From Rhizobiales bacterium 64-17 (GTDB taxonomy: Bacteria > Pseudomonadota > Alphaproteobacteria > Rhizobiales > Xanthobacteraceae), in the NCBI GenBank assembly GCA_001899285.1, contig MKWA01000015.1:1-64000 (forward strand): DNA of 64,000 nucleotides, in the 5' to 3' direction. Numbering within the stretch: position 1 is the stretch's first letter; every line of letters starts with the position of its first letter. Below the pieces are notes generated by a model. It worked only from the letters and a program-made list of their open reading frames with translations, was not told the origin of the DNA and made no database searches. The position numbers were made by a program, and so were the translations under genes. This document shows positions 22,570 through 32,259 of this stretch, piece after piece.

Positions 22570-22709
22570 GATGGGATGAGGCGAGGATGGCGGGAGAGCG
22601 AAGTTGCAGGCTAGGCGATCGCGCCTGCAAGCAGAATGCGCGTTTCGGCAGCCGCGTTCTGCGCAAATGGCTCTTTGCGGACGCGTTGAGACCACCACGA
22701 AAATGGTGA

Positions 22710-22738
22710 GGCGCCCGGCACGGTTTGCGCCGGACGCC
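22710..22738 (-). terminator. Hairpin downstream of rnpB
   Basis: On the minus strand GGCGTCCGGC and GCCGGGCGCC form a 10-bp stem (one G-U) around a 9-nt loop. It starts 9 nt past the RNase P RNA 3' end. The T-run after it is weak (a TTTT about 7 nt on), so terminator function is likely but not certain. Confidence 0.5.
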
Positions 22739-22746
22739 CCCTCAGC

Positions 22747-23162
22747 ATGTCAGCCCGCCTGTAAGCCGGGTTCTGTTCGCGGAAGACGCATACTCTTCGT
22801 CCGCGTGACGACCATTCCTCTGCACCGCCGGTTACCCGGCGTGTCGAGCAACCTACCCGGATGGCTGGTCCGGACGAACCTGGAGATCGCTCTCCGCGCC
22901 ATCCCTATTCGGTTTTGCTCCCGGTGGGGTTTGCCGTGCCGTTCGCGTTGCCGCGACCGCGGTGCGCTCTTACCGCACCGTTTCACCCTTGCCTGCCGCC
23001 GAAGCGGCCGGCGGTCTGCTTCTCTGTGGCACTGTCCCTGGGGTCGCCCCCGCCGGACGTTATCCGGCACCGTTCGTCCGTGGAGCCCGGACTTTCCTCC
23101 CCGGCACCCTTTCGGGGAACGCCCTCGCGGGCTCTGCCGAAGCGGCCGTCCAGCCGACTGAC
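22747..23162 (-). ncRNA. rnpB: RNase P RNA, bacterial class A
   Basis: The catalytic RNA of RNase P, which matures tRNA 5' ends. Reading the minus strand, it contains the universally conserved GAGGAAAGTCCGGGCTCC block near the 5' end, the AGGGTGAAAxGGTGCGGTAAG-type region in the middle, and ACAGAACCCGGCTTACAGGC at the 3' end. The ends were set by the P1 helix: 5' GTCAGTC pairs with 3' GGCTGAC. A CTTGAC-like -35 at 23193-23198 lies 17 nt before a weak TCATCT -10, giving a start near 23163. It lies downstream of ampD on the same strand. Confidence 0.95.
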
Positions 23163-23169
23163 GCGCAAC

Positions 23170-23198
23170 AGATGAGCGTCGCGGCGCGTGCCGTCAAG
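23170..23198 (-). promoter_or_regulatory. Predicted rnpB promoter
   Basis: CTTGAC (23198-23193, minus strand) is a good alphaproteobacterial -35. A 17-nt spacer leads to TCATCT (23175-23170) as a weak -10, about 8 nt before the predicted RNA 5' end. A TATAAT on the same strand further upstream has no matching -35. Confidence 0.45.
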
Positions 23199-23204
23199 TC
23201 GGCA

Positions 23205-23993
23205 TTATATCGATTGTTTCGCCCGTTCCGGGCGTGCGCGGGTTTCCAGCAGGGCGCGCAGCGTCATCTGGGTCGAGGCGTCGGCGATGCCATCGACGCA
23301 GTCCGGACGGAAATGGCGCTGGAATGCGGTGACGACCGTCGCCATGGCCTCGTCGTAGTCGCCGCTGACCGGCTGAGCATAACCGAAATCGGCCAGCATG
23401 CGCTGGAATTGCGCGACATCGTTGCCGAGGTCGCCGGGTCCAAGCCGTGGCCCTTCAAGCTTCAGCGGTGCGGGGCGCACCCAGTGGCCGACGCCGGAAT
23501 CGGCCAGTGTCGCCCACGGGAATTTCTCGCCGGGATCCTGCTTGCGCGCCGGTGCGACGTCCGAATGCGCCAGCACGCGATCGTTCGGGATAGTGTCGCG
23601 ACGGGCGAGAATGCCCTTGCACAGCGAGATCACCGCGGCGATCTGGCGCAGCGGAAACGGCGGATAGCCGTGATCGTGGCCGGGATTGCAGATCTCGATG
23701 CCGATGGAATGCGAATTGATGTCGGTGTCTCCATCCCACGACGAGACGCCGGCGTGCCAGGCGCGCTCGCGTTCCGGCACACACTGGACGATACGGCCGT
23801 CCGGGAAAACGACGTAGTGGGCTGACACCTTGGCATCCGGGTCGCACAGCCGCGTCAGCGCCGCCTGATCGTCGATCATGCCGGTGTAGTGCAGCAGGAT
23901 CATGTCCGGCTGCATACCGTCTTTGCGCTGATCGAAATTGGGCGACGGAACGACGTCGGAGACGACGAACGAGTCGGGCTGGAAGGCGGTCAT
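23205..23993 (-). CDS. ampD: N-acetylmuramoyl-L-alanine amidase, AmpD type, with peptidoglycan-binding domain
   Basis: A 262-aa amidase_2 (zinc) enzyme that cuts the MurNAc-L-Ala bond, used in recycling of anhydro-muropeptides. Zn ligands are visible as His35 (ILLHYTG), His143 (LAHSDV) and Asp153 (KQDPGEKFPW), with Glu100 as the likely catalytic residue. The C-terminal ~70 residues (DLGNDVAQFQRMLADFGY...) form a PG_binding_1 domain. There is no signal peptide, as expected for cytosolic AmpD. Its start is uncertain: ATG at 23993 was chosen, and an ATG at 24029 is also in frame. It lies directly upstream of rnpB. Confidence 0.88.
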   Translation of the reverse strand: MTAFQPDSFVVSDVVPSPNFDQRKDGMQPDMILLHYTGMIDDQAALTRLCDPDAKVSAHYVVFPDGRIVQCVPERERAWHAGVSSWDGDTDINSHSIGIEICNPGHDHGYPPFPLRQIAAVISLCKGILARRDTIPNDRVLAHSDVAPARKQDPGEKFPWATLADSGVGHWVRPAPLKLEGPRLGPGDLGNDVAQFQRMLADFGYAQPVSGDYDEAMATVVTAFQRHFRPDCVDGIADASTQMTLRALLETRARPERAKQSI

Positions 23994-24109
23994 GGTCTTG
24001 AGGGCGTTCACCGGCAGAAAGCCGAGCAATCAGCGCCATAGCCAACCGGGGCTGCGGATGCAAGGCCGACACTAATTCTCCCATGAGTCGGCCGTTCGAC
24101 AAACAAAAA

Positions 24110-24135
24110 GCCCGACCCGGCGAACCGGGTCGGGC
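24110..24135 (-). terminator. Intrinsic terminator of the PRC-barrel gene
   Basis: An 11-bp perfect stem GCCCGACCCGG/CCGGGTCGGGC with a 4-nt loop. On the minus strand it is followed by TTTTTG, 22 nt past the PRC-barrel stop codon. Confidence 0.85.
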
Positions 24136-24157
24136 CGTGTTCATCGATCCGCTGAAA

Positions 24158-24721
24158 TTAGCGGCTGCTGGCTGGCGGGGTGTTGGACGAGGGCCGCGCG
24201 CCCATGCCGGCGCCACCCATGCCACCCGCCGAACCCGTGGTCGTGCGCGGCGGGTTATACGGCTCGAAGTTCTGGGCTTCCTTGAGCTGATCCTTGGTCG
24301 CCGCGAGCTTCAGCTTGTCGGATTCGTTGTTCGTGCCTTTCACGACCTCAAATGCTGAGGGCGCGATGGCCACACTCTTCGAGCCGACGCCGAGGAAACC
24401 GCCCACGCTGATCACGAACGCTTCGATCTTGCCGTCCTTGTCGAACAGGATGTCGCTCACGTCACCGATCTTGGCGTTATCGGTGCCGACCACGTCCGTG
24501 CCTTTGAACTTCGACGCCAGCATCTGCTCCGGCTTCTGCGACGATACGAAGTTCATCGAGCCGGACGCCGCTGGCGCGGCGCTCGAAGCGGCGGGAGCCG
24601 GTGTCGATGTTGCAGCGGGCGGGCTCGCCGTCGAACCGTTGGTGCCGGTGTTCGGTGCCTGCGCGAATGCCGTGGACAGCATCAGCGCACTGATAGCCGT
24701 ACCGAGGACCAGTTTTTTCAT
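24158..24721 (-). CDS. PRC-barrel domain-containing protein, exported
   Basis: A 187-aa protein with a signal peptide (KKLVLGTAISALMLSTAFA), a Thr/Ala/Pro-rich spacer and one PRC-barrel (about 75-150: ASKFKGTDVVGTDNAKIGDVSDILFDKDGKIEAFVISVGGFLG). The tail is Gly/Met-rich. PRC-barrels are small beta domains found in RimM and photosynthetic reaction-centre H subunits; exported versions in rhizobia are of unknown role. GGAGG lies upstream of the ATG. It stands where mraZ would be expected, between ampD/rnpB and rsmH, but on the opposite strand. Confidence 0.85.
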   Translation of the reverse strand: MKKLVLGTAISALMLSTAFAQAPNTGTNGSTASPPAATSTPAPAASSAAPAASGSMNFVSSQKPEQMLASKFKGTDVVGTDNAKIGDVSDILFDKDGKIEAFVISVGGFLGVGSKSVAIAPSAFEVVKGTNNESDKLKLAATKDQLKEAQNFEPYNPPRTTTGSAGGMGGAGMGARPSSNTPPASSR

Positions 24722-24784
24722 GATGTCAGCCTCCATGTGAAATGGTGCGCGGAACCGCGCGAGAAATGCGTCAAAGGTGGCGGC

Positions 24785-24812
24785 TGGAACCCAAGTCTGG
24801 AACCCAGGTTCC
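24785..24812. promoter_or_regulatory. Direct and inverted repeats upstream of rsmH
   Basis: TGGAACCCA occurs twice 13 nt apart (24785-24793, 24798-24806), and the second copy is part of the perfect inverted repeat GGAACC-CA-GGTTCC (24799-24812). It lies between the divergent PRC-barrel and rsmH genes and could be an operator; no regulator can be named. Confidence 0.35.
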
Positions 24813-24929
24813 GCCTGCCCATAACAACGTCCGGTCAGGAGGCAGCGTTCCGCGATTTTTTCGACGCATTTCCGGCATTCGCGACGGAACGCGCGAGAGC
24901 TGGCAACCAATCCTTAAGGCAAAGCACGC

Positions 24930-24944
24930 TTAATGAGCGGTTAA
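24930..24944. promoter_or_regulatory. CtrA-type binding box
   Basis: TTAA-TGAGCGG-TTAA is an exact match to the TTAA-N7-TTAA consensus of the alphaproteobacterial cell-cycle regulator CtrA. A further TTAA lies at 24914-24917. The box sits 51 nt before the chosen rsmH start, where it could control transcription of the dcw cluster. Confidence 0.6.
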
Positions 24945-24995
24945 GGCAGCCGGGCGAAGGCACGGGTGCTCCTCGATTCCCGACGGCCCGGTTCC

Positions 24996-26075
24996 ATGAC
25001 TGCGCATCTTTTCCCTGCAACCGCTTCGAGGCTGGTGCCGCCGGAAGCCTGTGTCGACGCAGGCTTTCCCGATGCCGGCGCCGGCAGTGCGCATATCCCG
25101 GTGTTGGGCGGGCGGATCGCGGAATTCCTCAATGTCCGCGACGGCGGCATCTATATCGATGGAACCTTCGGGGCCGGCGGCTATACGCAGGCCATTCTCG
25201 GCGCCGCCGACTGCCGGGTGATCGCGATCGATCGCGATCCGACGGTGCATGCGCGCGCTGGTTCAATGGCCGACCGGTTCGCCGGGCGCCTGACGCTGGT
25301 CGAAGACCGGTTCTCGCATCTCGATGGTGTCGCGACGCGCTGCGGCGTCTCCGCCGTCGACGGCGTCGTGCTCGATGTCGGCGTGTCGTCGATGCAGCTC
25401 GACGAAGCGGAACGGGGCTTCTCGTTCCGCCAGGACGGTCCGCTGGACATGCGCATGGGCCGCAGCGGGCCGAGCGCGGCCGATCTTGTCGCCGCCGCCA
25501 GCCCGCGCGACCTTGCGGCGATCATCGCCACGCTGGGCGAAGAAAAATTGGCGCGGCCGATCGCCCGCGCCATCGTTGCCGCGCGTGACGAGGCCCCGAT
25601 CCTGACCACCAAAGCGCTGGCGACGGTGATCGCCGGCGTGGTGCGGCAGCGATTTGGCGAGATCCATCCGGCGACGCGGACGTTTCAGGCGTTGCGTATC
25701 TTCATCAATGACGAACTCGGCGAATTGGCCGAGGCGCTGGCGGCGGCGGAGCGTATTCTCCGGCCGGCCGGGCGGCTGGTCGTCGTTTCCTTCCATTCGC
25801 TGGAAGACCGCATCGTCAAGACATTCCTCGCCGAGCGCAGCCGCGTCGGCGGCGGCTCACGACACATGCCCGAAGCGATTCAGGTGCCGGTGACGTTCAC
25901 GGTGCTGACGCGGCGCCCGGTGACGGCCGACGATGCGGAAGTCGCTCGCAATCCGCGTGCGCGTTCCGCCAAGCTGCGCGCCGCCGAACGCACCGCCGCG
26001 CCGCCGCGCGCCTTCGATCCGGCCGATCTGCTGCCGTCTTTGCCGTCGCTTGCCGACGTGATGCGGAGCCGCTGA
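24996..26075 (+). CDS. rsmH: 16S rRNA (cytosine(1402)-N(4))-methyltransferase
   Basis: A 359-aa SAM-dependent methyltransferase (also called MraW). [14 protein letters not shown] opens the conserved domain, [13 protein letters not shown] is the SAM-binding loop, and [29 protein letters not shown] is diagnostic for the family. It methylates C1402 of 16S rRNA. First gene of the dcw cluster here; mraZ, its usual predecessor, is absent. The start is uncertain: ATG 24996 was chosen, and GTG 24966 with AAGG 5 nt upstream is a real alternative. It is followed after 1 nt by ftsL. Confidence 0.93.
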   Translation: MTAHLFPATASRLVPPEACVDAGFPDAGAGSAHIPVLGGRIAEFLNVRDGGIYIDGTFGAGGYTQAILGAADCRVIAIDRDPTVHARAGSMADRFAGRLTLVEDRFSHLDGVATRCGVSAVDGVVLDVGVSSMQLDEAERGFSFRQDGPLDMRMGRSGPSAADLVAAASPRDLAAIIATLGEEKLARPIARAIVAARDEAPILTTKALATVIAGVVRQRFGEIHPATRTFQALRIFINDELGELAEALAAAERILRPAGRLVVVSFHSLEDRIVKTFLAERSRVGGGSRHMPEAIQVPVTFTVLTRRPVTADDAEVARNPRARSAKLRAAERTAAPPRAFDPADLLPSLPSLADVMRSR

Positions 26076-26076
26076 C

Positions 26077-26445
26077 ATGCGCATCCTCAACGCCCTGATC
26101 ATCGGCGCGCTGATCCTGGCGGCGTCCTACGTCTACAAGATCAAGTTCGAATCGACGCAGCGTGTGGAGCGTGCCGCCAAGCTGCGCACCGAAATCCGCC
26201 GTGAGCAGGATGCGATCGCAACGCTGCGCGCGAGCTGGGCCAAGCTCGAAGCGCCGAACCGGATCGAAGCTCTGGCGAAGCGCCATCTCGCGCTGAAACA
26301 GGAAACCCCGCAGCAATTCCAGTCGTTCGAGAAATTGCCGGAACGGCCCGCGCCCGTGGTGCAGGCTGATGGCGATCCGATCGGCGGGCTGATCGATGAA
26401 ACCACCGGGAGCATTGCCGTTCCCGCCGACGGAGCCGAGAACTGA
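26077..26445 (+). CDS. ftsL: Cell division protein FtsL
   Basis: A 122-aa bitopic membrane protein: a short N-terminus, one membrane helix (about 4-20, LNALIIGALILAASYVY), then a periplasmic leucine-zipper-like coiled coil (KLRTEIRREQDAIATLRASWAKLEAPNRIEALAKRHLAL). This is the FtsL layout; sequence conservation in the family is low, so position between rsmH and ftsI matters. FtsL links FtsQ/FtsB to the septal synthase FtsWI. Its stop overlaps the ftsI start by 1 nt. Confidence 0.85.
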   Translation: MRILNALIIGALILAASYVYKIKFESTQRVERAAKLRTEIRREQDAIATLRASWAKLEAPNRIEALAKRHLALKQETPQQFQSFEKLPERPAPVVQADGDPIGGLIDETTGSIAVPADGAEN

Positions 26446-28196
26446 TGCCCGGACCGCACGCCGAGACCCGCTTTGCGCGCTGGCAGCGTTTCGTGCGCGG
26501 CCTGGTCTATGGCCGCGACGTCGACCGGCAGATCAAGGCGAAAGCGCGGATCGGTCTTGCCATTCTCGCCTTTGCTTGCGTCTACGCCGTGATCGCCGGC
26601 CGGCTGGTCCTGTTCGGCATCAACAACGAGACGAACAGCGCGCGCCGCACGGCGAGCCAGGACGCGGTGGCGACGGCGCGGCCTGACATTCTCGACCGGA
26701 CCGGCAAGATTTTGGCGACCGACGTGAAGTCGCCGTCGCTGTTCGGCGAGCCGCGCAAGATCATTGATGTGGACGAGGCGGTGGAACTGCTGACGGCGGT
26801 GCTGCCCGACCTCGACGCGACCGAGGTGCGCGAGCGCCTGTCGTCGAAACGCGGCTTCGTCTGGCTCAAGCGCGAAATCACGCCGCAACAGCAGCGCGAG
26901 ATTCACCGTCTCGGCATTCCCGGCATCGGCTTCCTCACCGAGAACAAGCGCGTTTATCCGAATGGCCCAATCGTCTCGCATGCGCTCGGCCATGTGAACA
27001 TCGACAACCAGGGCATCGCCGGCATCGAGAAATGGCTCGACACGCGCGGGCTCGCCGACCTGCATCTCGCCGGCTTTGCGACCGACCGGCTGCAACAGCC
27101 GGTGCAGCTCTCGATTGATCTTCGCGTGCAGCACGCGATGCGCGAGGAGTTGATGGCCGCGCGTGAGAAGTTCAAGGCGAAGGCGGCAGCCGGCATCGTC
27201 TCCGACGTGCGCACCGGCGAGATCGTCGCCATGGTGTCGGAGCCCGATTACGACCCGAATAATCCGCGCGAAGCCAACGACCCGACCCGCATCAACCGGC
27301 TGACCACCGGCGTGTACGAGATGGGGTCTACCTTCAAGGCGCTGACCCTGGCGATGGCGCTCGACAGCGGCAAGGCGACGCTCAACACGACCTATGACGC
27401 GCGCATGCCGCTGCGCTACGGCAAGTTCAACATCCACGACACCCACTCGCTCGGCCGCTACATCACCATGAGCGAGGTGTTCACCTATTCGTCGAATATC
27501 GGCGCCGCGCGCGTCGCGCTGTCGATGGGCGTCGACGCGCACAAGGCGTTTCTCAAGAAGATGGGTCAGCTCGATCGGCTGCGCACCGAACTGCCGGAAA
27601 GCGCCGAGCCAATCGTGCCGAAGCGGTGGGGCGAGCTCAACACCATCACCATCGCGTTCGGCCATGGCCTGTCGGTCGCGCCGCTGCAGGCGGTGATGGC
27701 GATCGATGCGACGGTCAATGGCGGTTATCTGATCCCGCCGACCTTCATCAAGCGCACCCGCGACGACGCGCTGAAGCTCGCCACCAAGGTGGTGAAGACC
27801 GAAACCAGCGACCGGATGCGCTATCTGATGCGGCTCAACGCGGAGAAGGGCACCGCGAAGATGGCCGACATCAAGGGCTATTATGTCGGTGGCAAGACCG
27901 GCACCGCCGAAAAGGTGGTCAACGGCCGCTATTCCAAGAAGCAGGTGCTCAACAGCTTCACCGCCATATTGCCGTCAGATGACCCGCGCTATCTGGTGCT
28001 GATCATGCTCGACGAACCACAGGCGCTGCCCGAAACCCACGGCTTCATCACCTCCGGCTGGAACGCCGTGCCGACCGGCGGCAAGGTGATCGAGCGCATC
28101 GCGCCGCTGCTCGATCTGCAGCCGCGGTTCGATCTGCCGCCGGCCGATCAACTGATCCTCGGGCTCACCTCCAGTATCAAGGCGGCGAAGAAGTGA
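26445..28196 (+). CDS. ftsI: Peptidoglycan D,D-transpeptidase FtsI (PBP3)
   Basis: A 583-aa septal class B penicillin-binding protein. It has one N-terminal membrane helix (about 35-60), a dimerisation domain, and a transpeptidase domain with Ser295 in STFK, SSN at 349-351 and KTGT at 484-487, all intact. It crosslinks septal peptidoglycan together with FtsW, encoded further down the cluster. The stop overlaps the murE GTG start by 4 nt. Confidence 0.95.
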   Translation: MPGPHAETRFARWQRFVRGLVYGRDVDRQIKAKARIGLAILAFACVYAVIAGRLVLFGINNETNSARRTASQDAVATARPDILDRTGKILATDVKSPSLFGEPRKIIDVDEAVELLTAVLPDLDATEVRERLSSKRGFVWLKREITPQQQREIHRLGIPGIGFLTENKRVYPNGPIVSHALGHVNIDNQGIAGIEKWLDTRGLADLHLAGFATDRLQQPVQLSIDLRVQHAMREELMAAREKFKAKAAAGIVSDVRTGEIVAMVSEPDYDPNNPREANDPTRINRLTTGVYEMGSTFKALTLAMALDSGKATLNTTYDARMPLRYGKFNIHDTHSLGRYITMSEVFTYSSNIGAARVALSMGVDAHKAFLKKMGQLDRLRTELPESAEPIVPKRWGELNTITIAFGHGLSVAPLQAVMAIDATVNGGYLIPPTFIKRTRDDALKLATKVVKTETSDRMRYLMRLNAEKGTAKMADIKGYYVGGKTGTAEKVVNGRYSKKQVLNSFTAILPSDDPRYLVLIMLDEPQALPETHGFITSGWNAVPTGGKVIERIAPLLDLQPRFDLPPADQLILGLTSSIKAAKK

Positions 28197-29647
28197 GACT
28201 GCGCGACCTGCTGGCGCGATCCGATCTCGTCGCCGGCGACATCGAGATCACCGGCGTCAGCGCAGACAGCCGCAAGGTCAAGCCGGGCTTTCTGTTCGTC
28301 GCGATCCCCGGCACCAAAACCGACGGCGCGCGCTTCATCGAGCAAGCGGTGAAAGCCGGTGCGGTCGCGATCGTCGCCGAAGGCGCTGCGCCATCGGCTC
28401 CAGTAGGCGTTGCCTCCGTTTCAACCACGAATGCGCGGCGCGATCTCGCCCTCGCGGCAGCACGGCTCCATGCGCGCCAACCGGCAACCATCGTTGCCGT
28501 TACCGGCACCAGCGGCAAGACATCGGTCGCCGCGTTCACGCGGCAGATCTGGGCGGCGCAGGGATATGCTGCCGCCAGCATCGGCACGGTCGGTGTCGTC
28601 TCGCCCAAGGGTGAGGTCTACGGTTCGCTGACCACGCCCGATCCGGTCGATCTGCATCGTGCCATCGACACGCTCGCGGGCGAGGGTGTCACGCATCTCG
28701 CGCTGGAAGCGTCCTCGCACGGGCTCGACCAGCATCGCCTCGACGGTGTGCGCATCAAGGCCGGCGGCTTCACCAATCTATCGCGCGACCATCTCGATTA
28801 TCACGCGACACTCGAAGCCTATCTCGCCGCCAAACTGCGGCTGTTCACCGATCTGGTCGCGGCCGATGGTGCGGCGGTAATCGCCGCCGACCACGAGCAA
28901 TCGGCGGCGGTGGCACAGGCGGCGCGCCAGCGCGGCTTGCGCGTGTTCACGGTCGGCCACGTCGGCGAGGCGATCCGCCTGCGCGATGTGGCGATCGATG
29001 GCTTCACCCAGCGCCTGTCGCTCGACGCCGATGGGCGCACGGTCATGGTGAAGTTGCCGCTGGTCGGTGCGTTCCAGATCGAGAATGCGCTGGTGGCGGC
29101 CGGGCTCGCCATCGTCACCGGCAGCGATCCCGATCAGGTGTTTGCCGCGCTCAATCATCTCGAAGGCGCGAAAGGGCGGCTCGAGTTCGCCGGCCGCTTC
29201 CGCGATGCGCCCGTGTTTATCGATTATGCCCACAAGCCCGATGCGCTCGCCAAGGCGCTCGACGCGCTGCGGCCCTATGCGCGCGGACGGCTCGTGGTGG
29301 TGTTCGGCGCCGGCGGCGACCGCGATGCCGGCAAGCGGCCGATCATGGGCGCGATCGCCGCGGAGAAGGCGGACCGTGTCATCGTCACCGACGACAATCC
29401 GCGCAGCGAGAACGCCGCCGCGATCCGCGCCGCGATCATGGCGGCCGCGCCGGGGGCGCGCGAGATCGGCGACCGCGGCGAGGCGATCCATCGGACTATC
29501 GCCGACCTGCAGGCGGGCGACGTGTTGCTGATCGCCGGCAAAGGTCACGAAACCGGCCAGATCATCGGCGATCGAACTATCCATTTCAGCGATCATGAAG
29601 CGGTCGCGGCGGCGCTGGCCGATCTTGGGAGCAAAGATAAAGAATGA
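28193..29647 (+). CDS. murE: UDP-MurNAc-tripeptide synthetase (meso-DAP-adding)
   Basis: A 484-aa Mur ligase. The ATP loop TGTSGKTS is at residues 104-111, and DNPR (401-404) is the signature that selects meso-diaminopimelate rather than lysine, so the organism has DAP-type peptidoglycan. It adds DAP to UDP-MurNAc-Ala-Glu in the cytoplasm. The start is GTG, coupled to ftsI by a 4-nt overlap, and its stop overlaps murF by 4 nt. Confidence 0.96.
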   Translation: MRLRDLLARSDLVAGDIEITGVSADSRKVKPGFLFVAIPGTKTDGARFIEQAVKAGAVAIVAEGAAPSAPVGVASVSTTNARRDLALAAARLHARQPATIVAVTGTSGKTSVAAFTRQIWAAQGYAAASIGTVGVVSPKGEVYGSLTTPDPVDLHRAIDTLAGEGVTHLALEASSHGLDQHRLDGVRIKAGGFTNLSRDHLDYHATLEAYLAAKLRLFTDLVAADGAAVIAADHEQSAAVAQAARQRGLRVFTVGHVGEAIRLRDVAIDGFTQRLSLDADGRTVMVKLPLVGAFQIENALVAAGLAIVTGSDPDQVFAALNHLEGAKGRLEFAGRFRDAPVFIDYAHKPDALAKALDALRPYARGRLVVVFGAGGDRDAGKRPIMGAIAAEKADRVIVTDDNPRSENAAAIRAAIMAAAPGAREIGDRGEAIHRTIADLQAGDVLLIAGKGHETGQIIGDRTIHFSDHEAVAAALADLGSKDKE

Positions 29648-31077
29648 GCGCGCTCTGGACGATCGAGGCGATGGCCAAGGCCATGAACGCCACACGGCAG
29701 GGCGCGCTGCCGGCGAGCATTTCTGGCATCTCAATCGATACGCGCACCGTGCAGCCGGGCGATGCCTTCTTCGCCATTGTCGGCGACAGCCGCGATGGTC
29801 ACGATTTTGTTCCGGCGGCGCTGAAGGCCGGCGCCATTGCGGTGATCGCGCAGGACAAGCGCGGCCTGTTTCCGGCTGATGCGCCGTTGCTGATCGTTGA
29901 CGATGTCCTGGACGCGCTGCGCGCGCTCGGCCGCGCGGCGCGTGCGCGCAGCAAGGCGAAGATCGTCGCCGTCACCGGCTCGGTCGGCAAGACCGGCACC
30001 AAGGAAGCATTGCGGCTCGCGCTGGCCGCCGATGGCGAGACCCATGCGTCGGCCGCGTCCTACAACAATCACTGGGGCGTGCCGTTGACGCTGGCGCGGT
30101 TTCCGGAAACGGCAGCTTACGGCGTGTTCGAGATCGGCATGAATCACGCCGGTGAGATCACGCCGCTGGTGCAGATGGTGCGCCCGCATGTGGCGATCAT
30201 CACCACCGTGGCGCCGGTGCATCTCGAATATTTCGGCTCGGTCGAGGCCATCGCCGACGCCAAGGCGGAAATCTTTCTCGGTCTGGAGCCGGGCGGCGTC
30301 GCCGTGCTCAACCGCGACAATCCCCAATATGCACGTCTCGCCGACGCGGCGAGGCGGGCAAAGGTGTCGCGCATCGTCACCTTTGGCGAGGACGAGGCGG
30401 CCGATGCCCGCGCGCAGAAAATCTGTCTGCGGCCGGACTGCAGTACGGTGCGTGCCACCATTCTCGGCGAGGAGATCACCTACAAGCTCGGCGCGCCGGG
30501 CCGGCATGTGGTCATGAATTCGCTGGCGGTGCTGGCGGCGGTGTCGCTCCTCGAGGCCGATCTGGCCCGCGCCGCCATGGCGTTGGCGCAGCTTGCGCCA
30601 CCCACCGGACGGGGCGCGCGGCAGACCCTGACCGTGCCGGGCGGCACCGCGCTGCTCATCGACGAAAGTTACAATGCCAATCCGGCCTCGATGGGCGCCG
30701 CCATCGCGCTGCTCGGTCAGGCACCGGTCGGCCCGCGGGGGCGGCGGATCGCCGTTCTCGGCGACATGCTGGAACTGGGGCCGCAGGGCCCGGCGCTCCA
30801 TGCTGCTCTGGCAGGGCCGCTGGCGGCGGCCAGCATCGATCTTGTGTTTTGCGCGGGTCCGCTGATGCGCTCGCTGTTCGATGCCCTTCCCTCGGGAAGC
30901 CGGGGCGGCTATGCCGGGACGGCTGCCGCGCTCGAATCATCCATTTTGGAGGGCGTGGCGGCCGGCGACGCGATCATGATCAAGGGATCGCTCGGCTCGA
31001 AGATGGGACCGATCGTTAAGGCACTCGCCGCGCGATTTCCAGCGGCGGAGCAGGACGACACGGCCGCCCACGGGTGA
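29644..31077 (+). CDS. murF: UDP-MurNAc-pentapeptide synthetase (D-Ala-D-Ala-adding)
   Basis: A 477-aa Mur ligase that adds D-Ala-D-Ala, made by Ddl further down the cluster. The ATP loop TGSVGKTGTKE starts at residue 111, NNHWGVPLTL and GMNHAGEI are typical substrate-domain segments, and ESYNANPASM is the C-terminal domain mark. The tail is Ala-rich. It overlaps murE by 4 nt and is followed by a 93-nt gap before mraY, longer than the other gaps in this part. Confidence 0.95.
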   Translation: MSALWTIEAMAKAMNATRQGALPASISGISIDTRTVQPGDAFFAIVGDSRDGHDFVPAALKAGAIAVIAQDKRGLFPADAPLLIVDDVLDALRALGRAARARSKAKIVAVTGSVGKTGTKEALRLALAADGETHASAASYNNHWGVPLTLARFPETAAYGVFEIGMNHAGEITPLVQMVRPHVAIITTVAPVHLEYFGSVEAIADAKAEIFLGLEPGGVAVLNRDNPQYARLADAARRAKVSRIVTFGEDEAADARAQKICLRPDCSTVRATILGEEITYKLGAPGRHVVMNSLAVLAAVSLLEADLARAAMALAQLAPPTGRGARQTLTVPGGTALLIDESYNANPASMGAAIALLGQAPVGPRGRRIAVLGDMLELGPQGPALHAALAGPLAAASIDLVFCAGPLMRSLFDALPSGSRGGYAGTAAALESSILEGVAAGDAIMIKGSLGSKMGPIVKALAARFPAAEQDDTAAHG

Positions 31078-31170
31078 TGACGACCGGCGGTTTCGGTTTG
31101 GCTGACGTTTTGCCGCCGACCTGGATACGTTGAGATGGCGCGATCATGAACGCGCGATAAGGCTGATGCG

Positions 31171-32256
31171 ATGTTTTATTGGCTGACCGAACTGTCGGAC
31201 AAAGTCTCGTTCCTTAACGTCTTTCGTTACATCACATTCCGGACCGGCGGCGCCATCGTCACGGCGATGGTGTTCGTGTTTCTGTTCGGCGGGCCGATGA
31301 TCAAGCTTCTGCGCCTCAAACAGGGCAAGGGCCAGCCGATCCGTGAAGACGGGCCGCAATCGCATCTCGTCACCAAGAAGGGCACGCCCACCATGGGCGG
31401 CCTGATGATCCTGATGGGGCTCGTCGTGTCGACGCTGCTGTGGGCCAACCCGCACAATCCTTATGTCTGGATCGTGCTTGGCGTCACGCTGTCTTACGGC
31501 ATGATCGGCTTCTACGACGATTATCTGAAGGTGACGAAGCAGACCCATGCGGGCTTCTCCGGCCGCACGCGGCTCGCCATCGAGATCGCCATCGCCGTGG
31601 TCGCCTGCATCGCGCTCGCCAATCTCGGCCGGCCGCCGATTGCCACCTCTCTGGTGTTTCCGTTCTTCAAGGAACTGGTGTTCAACCTCGGCTGGATGTT
31701 CGTCGTGCTCGGCGCGTTCGTGATCGCCGGCGCCGGCAATTCGGTGAACCTCACCGACGGCCTCGACGGCCTTGCCATCGTGCCGGTGATGATCGCCTCG
31801 GCGAGCTTCGGCATGGTCGCTTACCTTGCGGGCAACGCGGTGTTCGCCGACTATCTGCAGATCCATTACGTCGCCGGCACCGGCGAACTCGCCGTGCTGT
31901 GCGGTGCGGTGATCGGAGCGGGGCTCGGCTTTCTCTGGTTCAACGCGCCGCCGGCCTCGATCTTCATGGGTGACACCGGTTCGCTCGCGCTCGGCGGCAT
32001 GCTCGGCACCATCGCCGTCGCGACCAAGCACGAGATCGTGCTGGCGGTGATCGGCGGCCTGTTCGTGCTGGAAGCGGTGTCGGTGATCGTGCAGGTGCTG
32101 TCGTTCAAATTGACCGGCAAGCGCGTGTTCAAGATGGCGCCGATCCATCACCACTTTGAACAGTTGGGATGGACCGAACCGCAGATCGTGATCCGATTCT
32201 GGATCATCTCGGTGATCCTGGCGCTGGCCGGCCTCGCCTCGCTGAAACTGCGGTAA
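31171..32256 (+). CDS. mraY: Phospho-N-acetylmuramoyl-pentapeptide-transferase
   Basis: A 361-aa enzyme with about ten membrane helices that makes lipid I from UDP-MurNAc-pentapeptide and undecaprenyl phosphate. Active-site landmarks are the DD pair in [21 protein letters not shown] (catalytic Asp-rich loop), and the HHHFE motif in [13 protein letters not shown]. All are intact. It leads directly into murD with 3 nt between. Confidence 0.96.
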   Translation: MFYWLTELSDKVSFLNVFRYITFRTGGAIVTAMVFVFLFGGPMIKLLRLKQGKGQPIREDGPQSHLVTKKGTPTMGGLMILMGLVVSTLLWANPHNPYVWIVLGVTLSYGMIGFYDDYLKVTKQTHAGFSGRTRLAIEIAIAVVACIALANLGRPPIATSLVFPFFKELVFNLGWMFVVLGAFVIAGAGNSVNLTDGLDGLAIVPVMIASASFGMVAYLAGNAVFADYLQIHYVAGTGELAVLCGAVIGAGLGFLWFNAPPASIFMGDTGSLALGGMLGTIAVATKHEIVLAVIGGLFVLEAVSVIVQVLSFKLTGKRVFKMAPIHHHFEQLGWTEPQIVIRFWIISVILALAGLASLKLR

Positions 32257-32259
32257 CGG

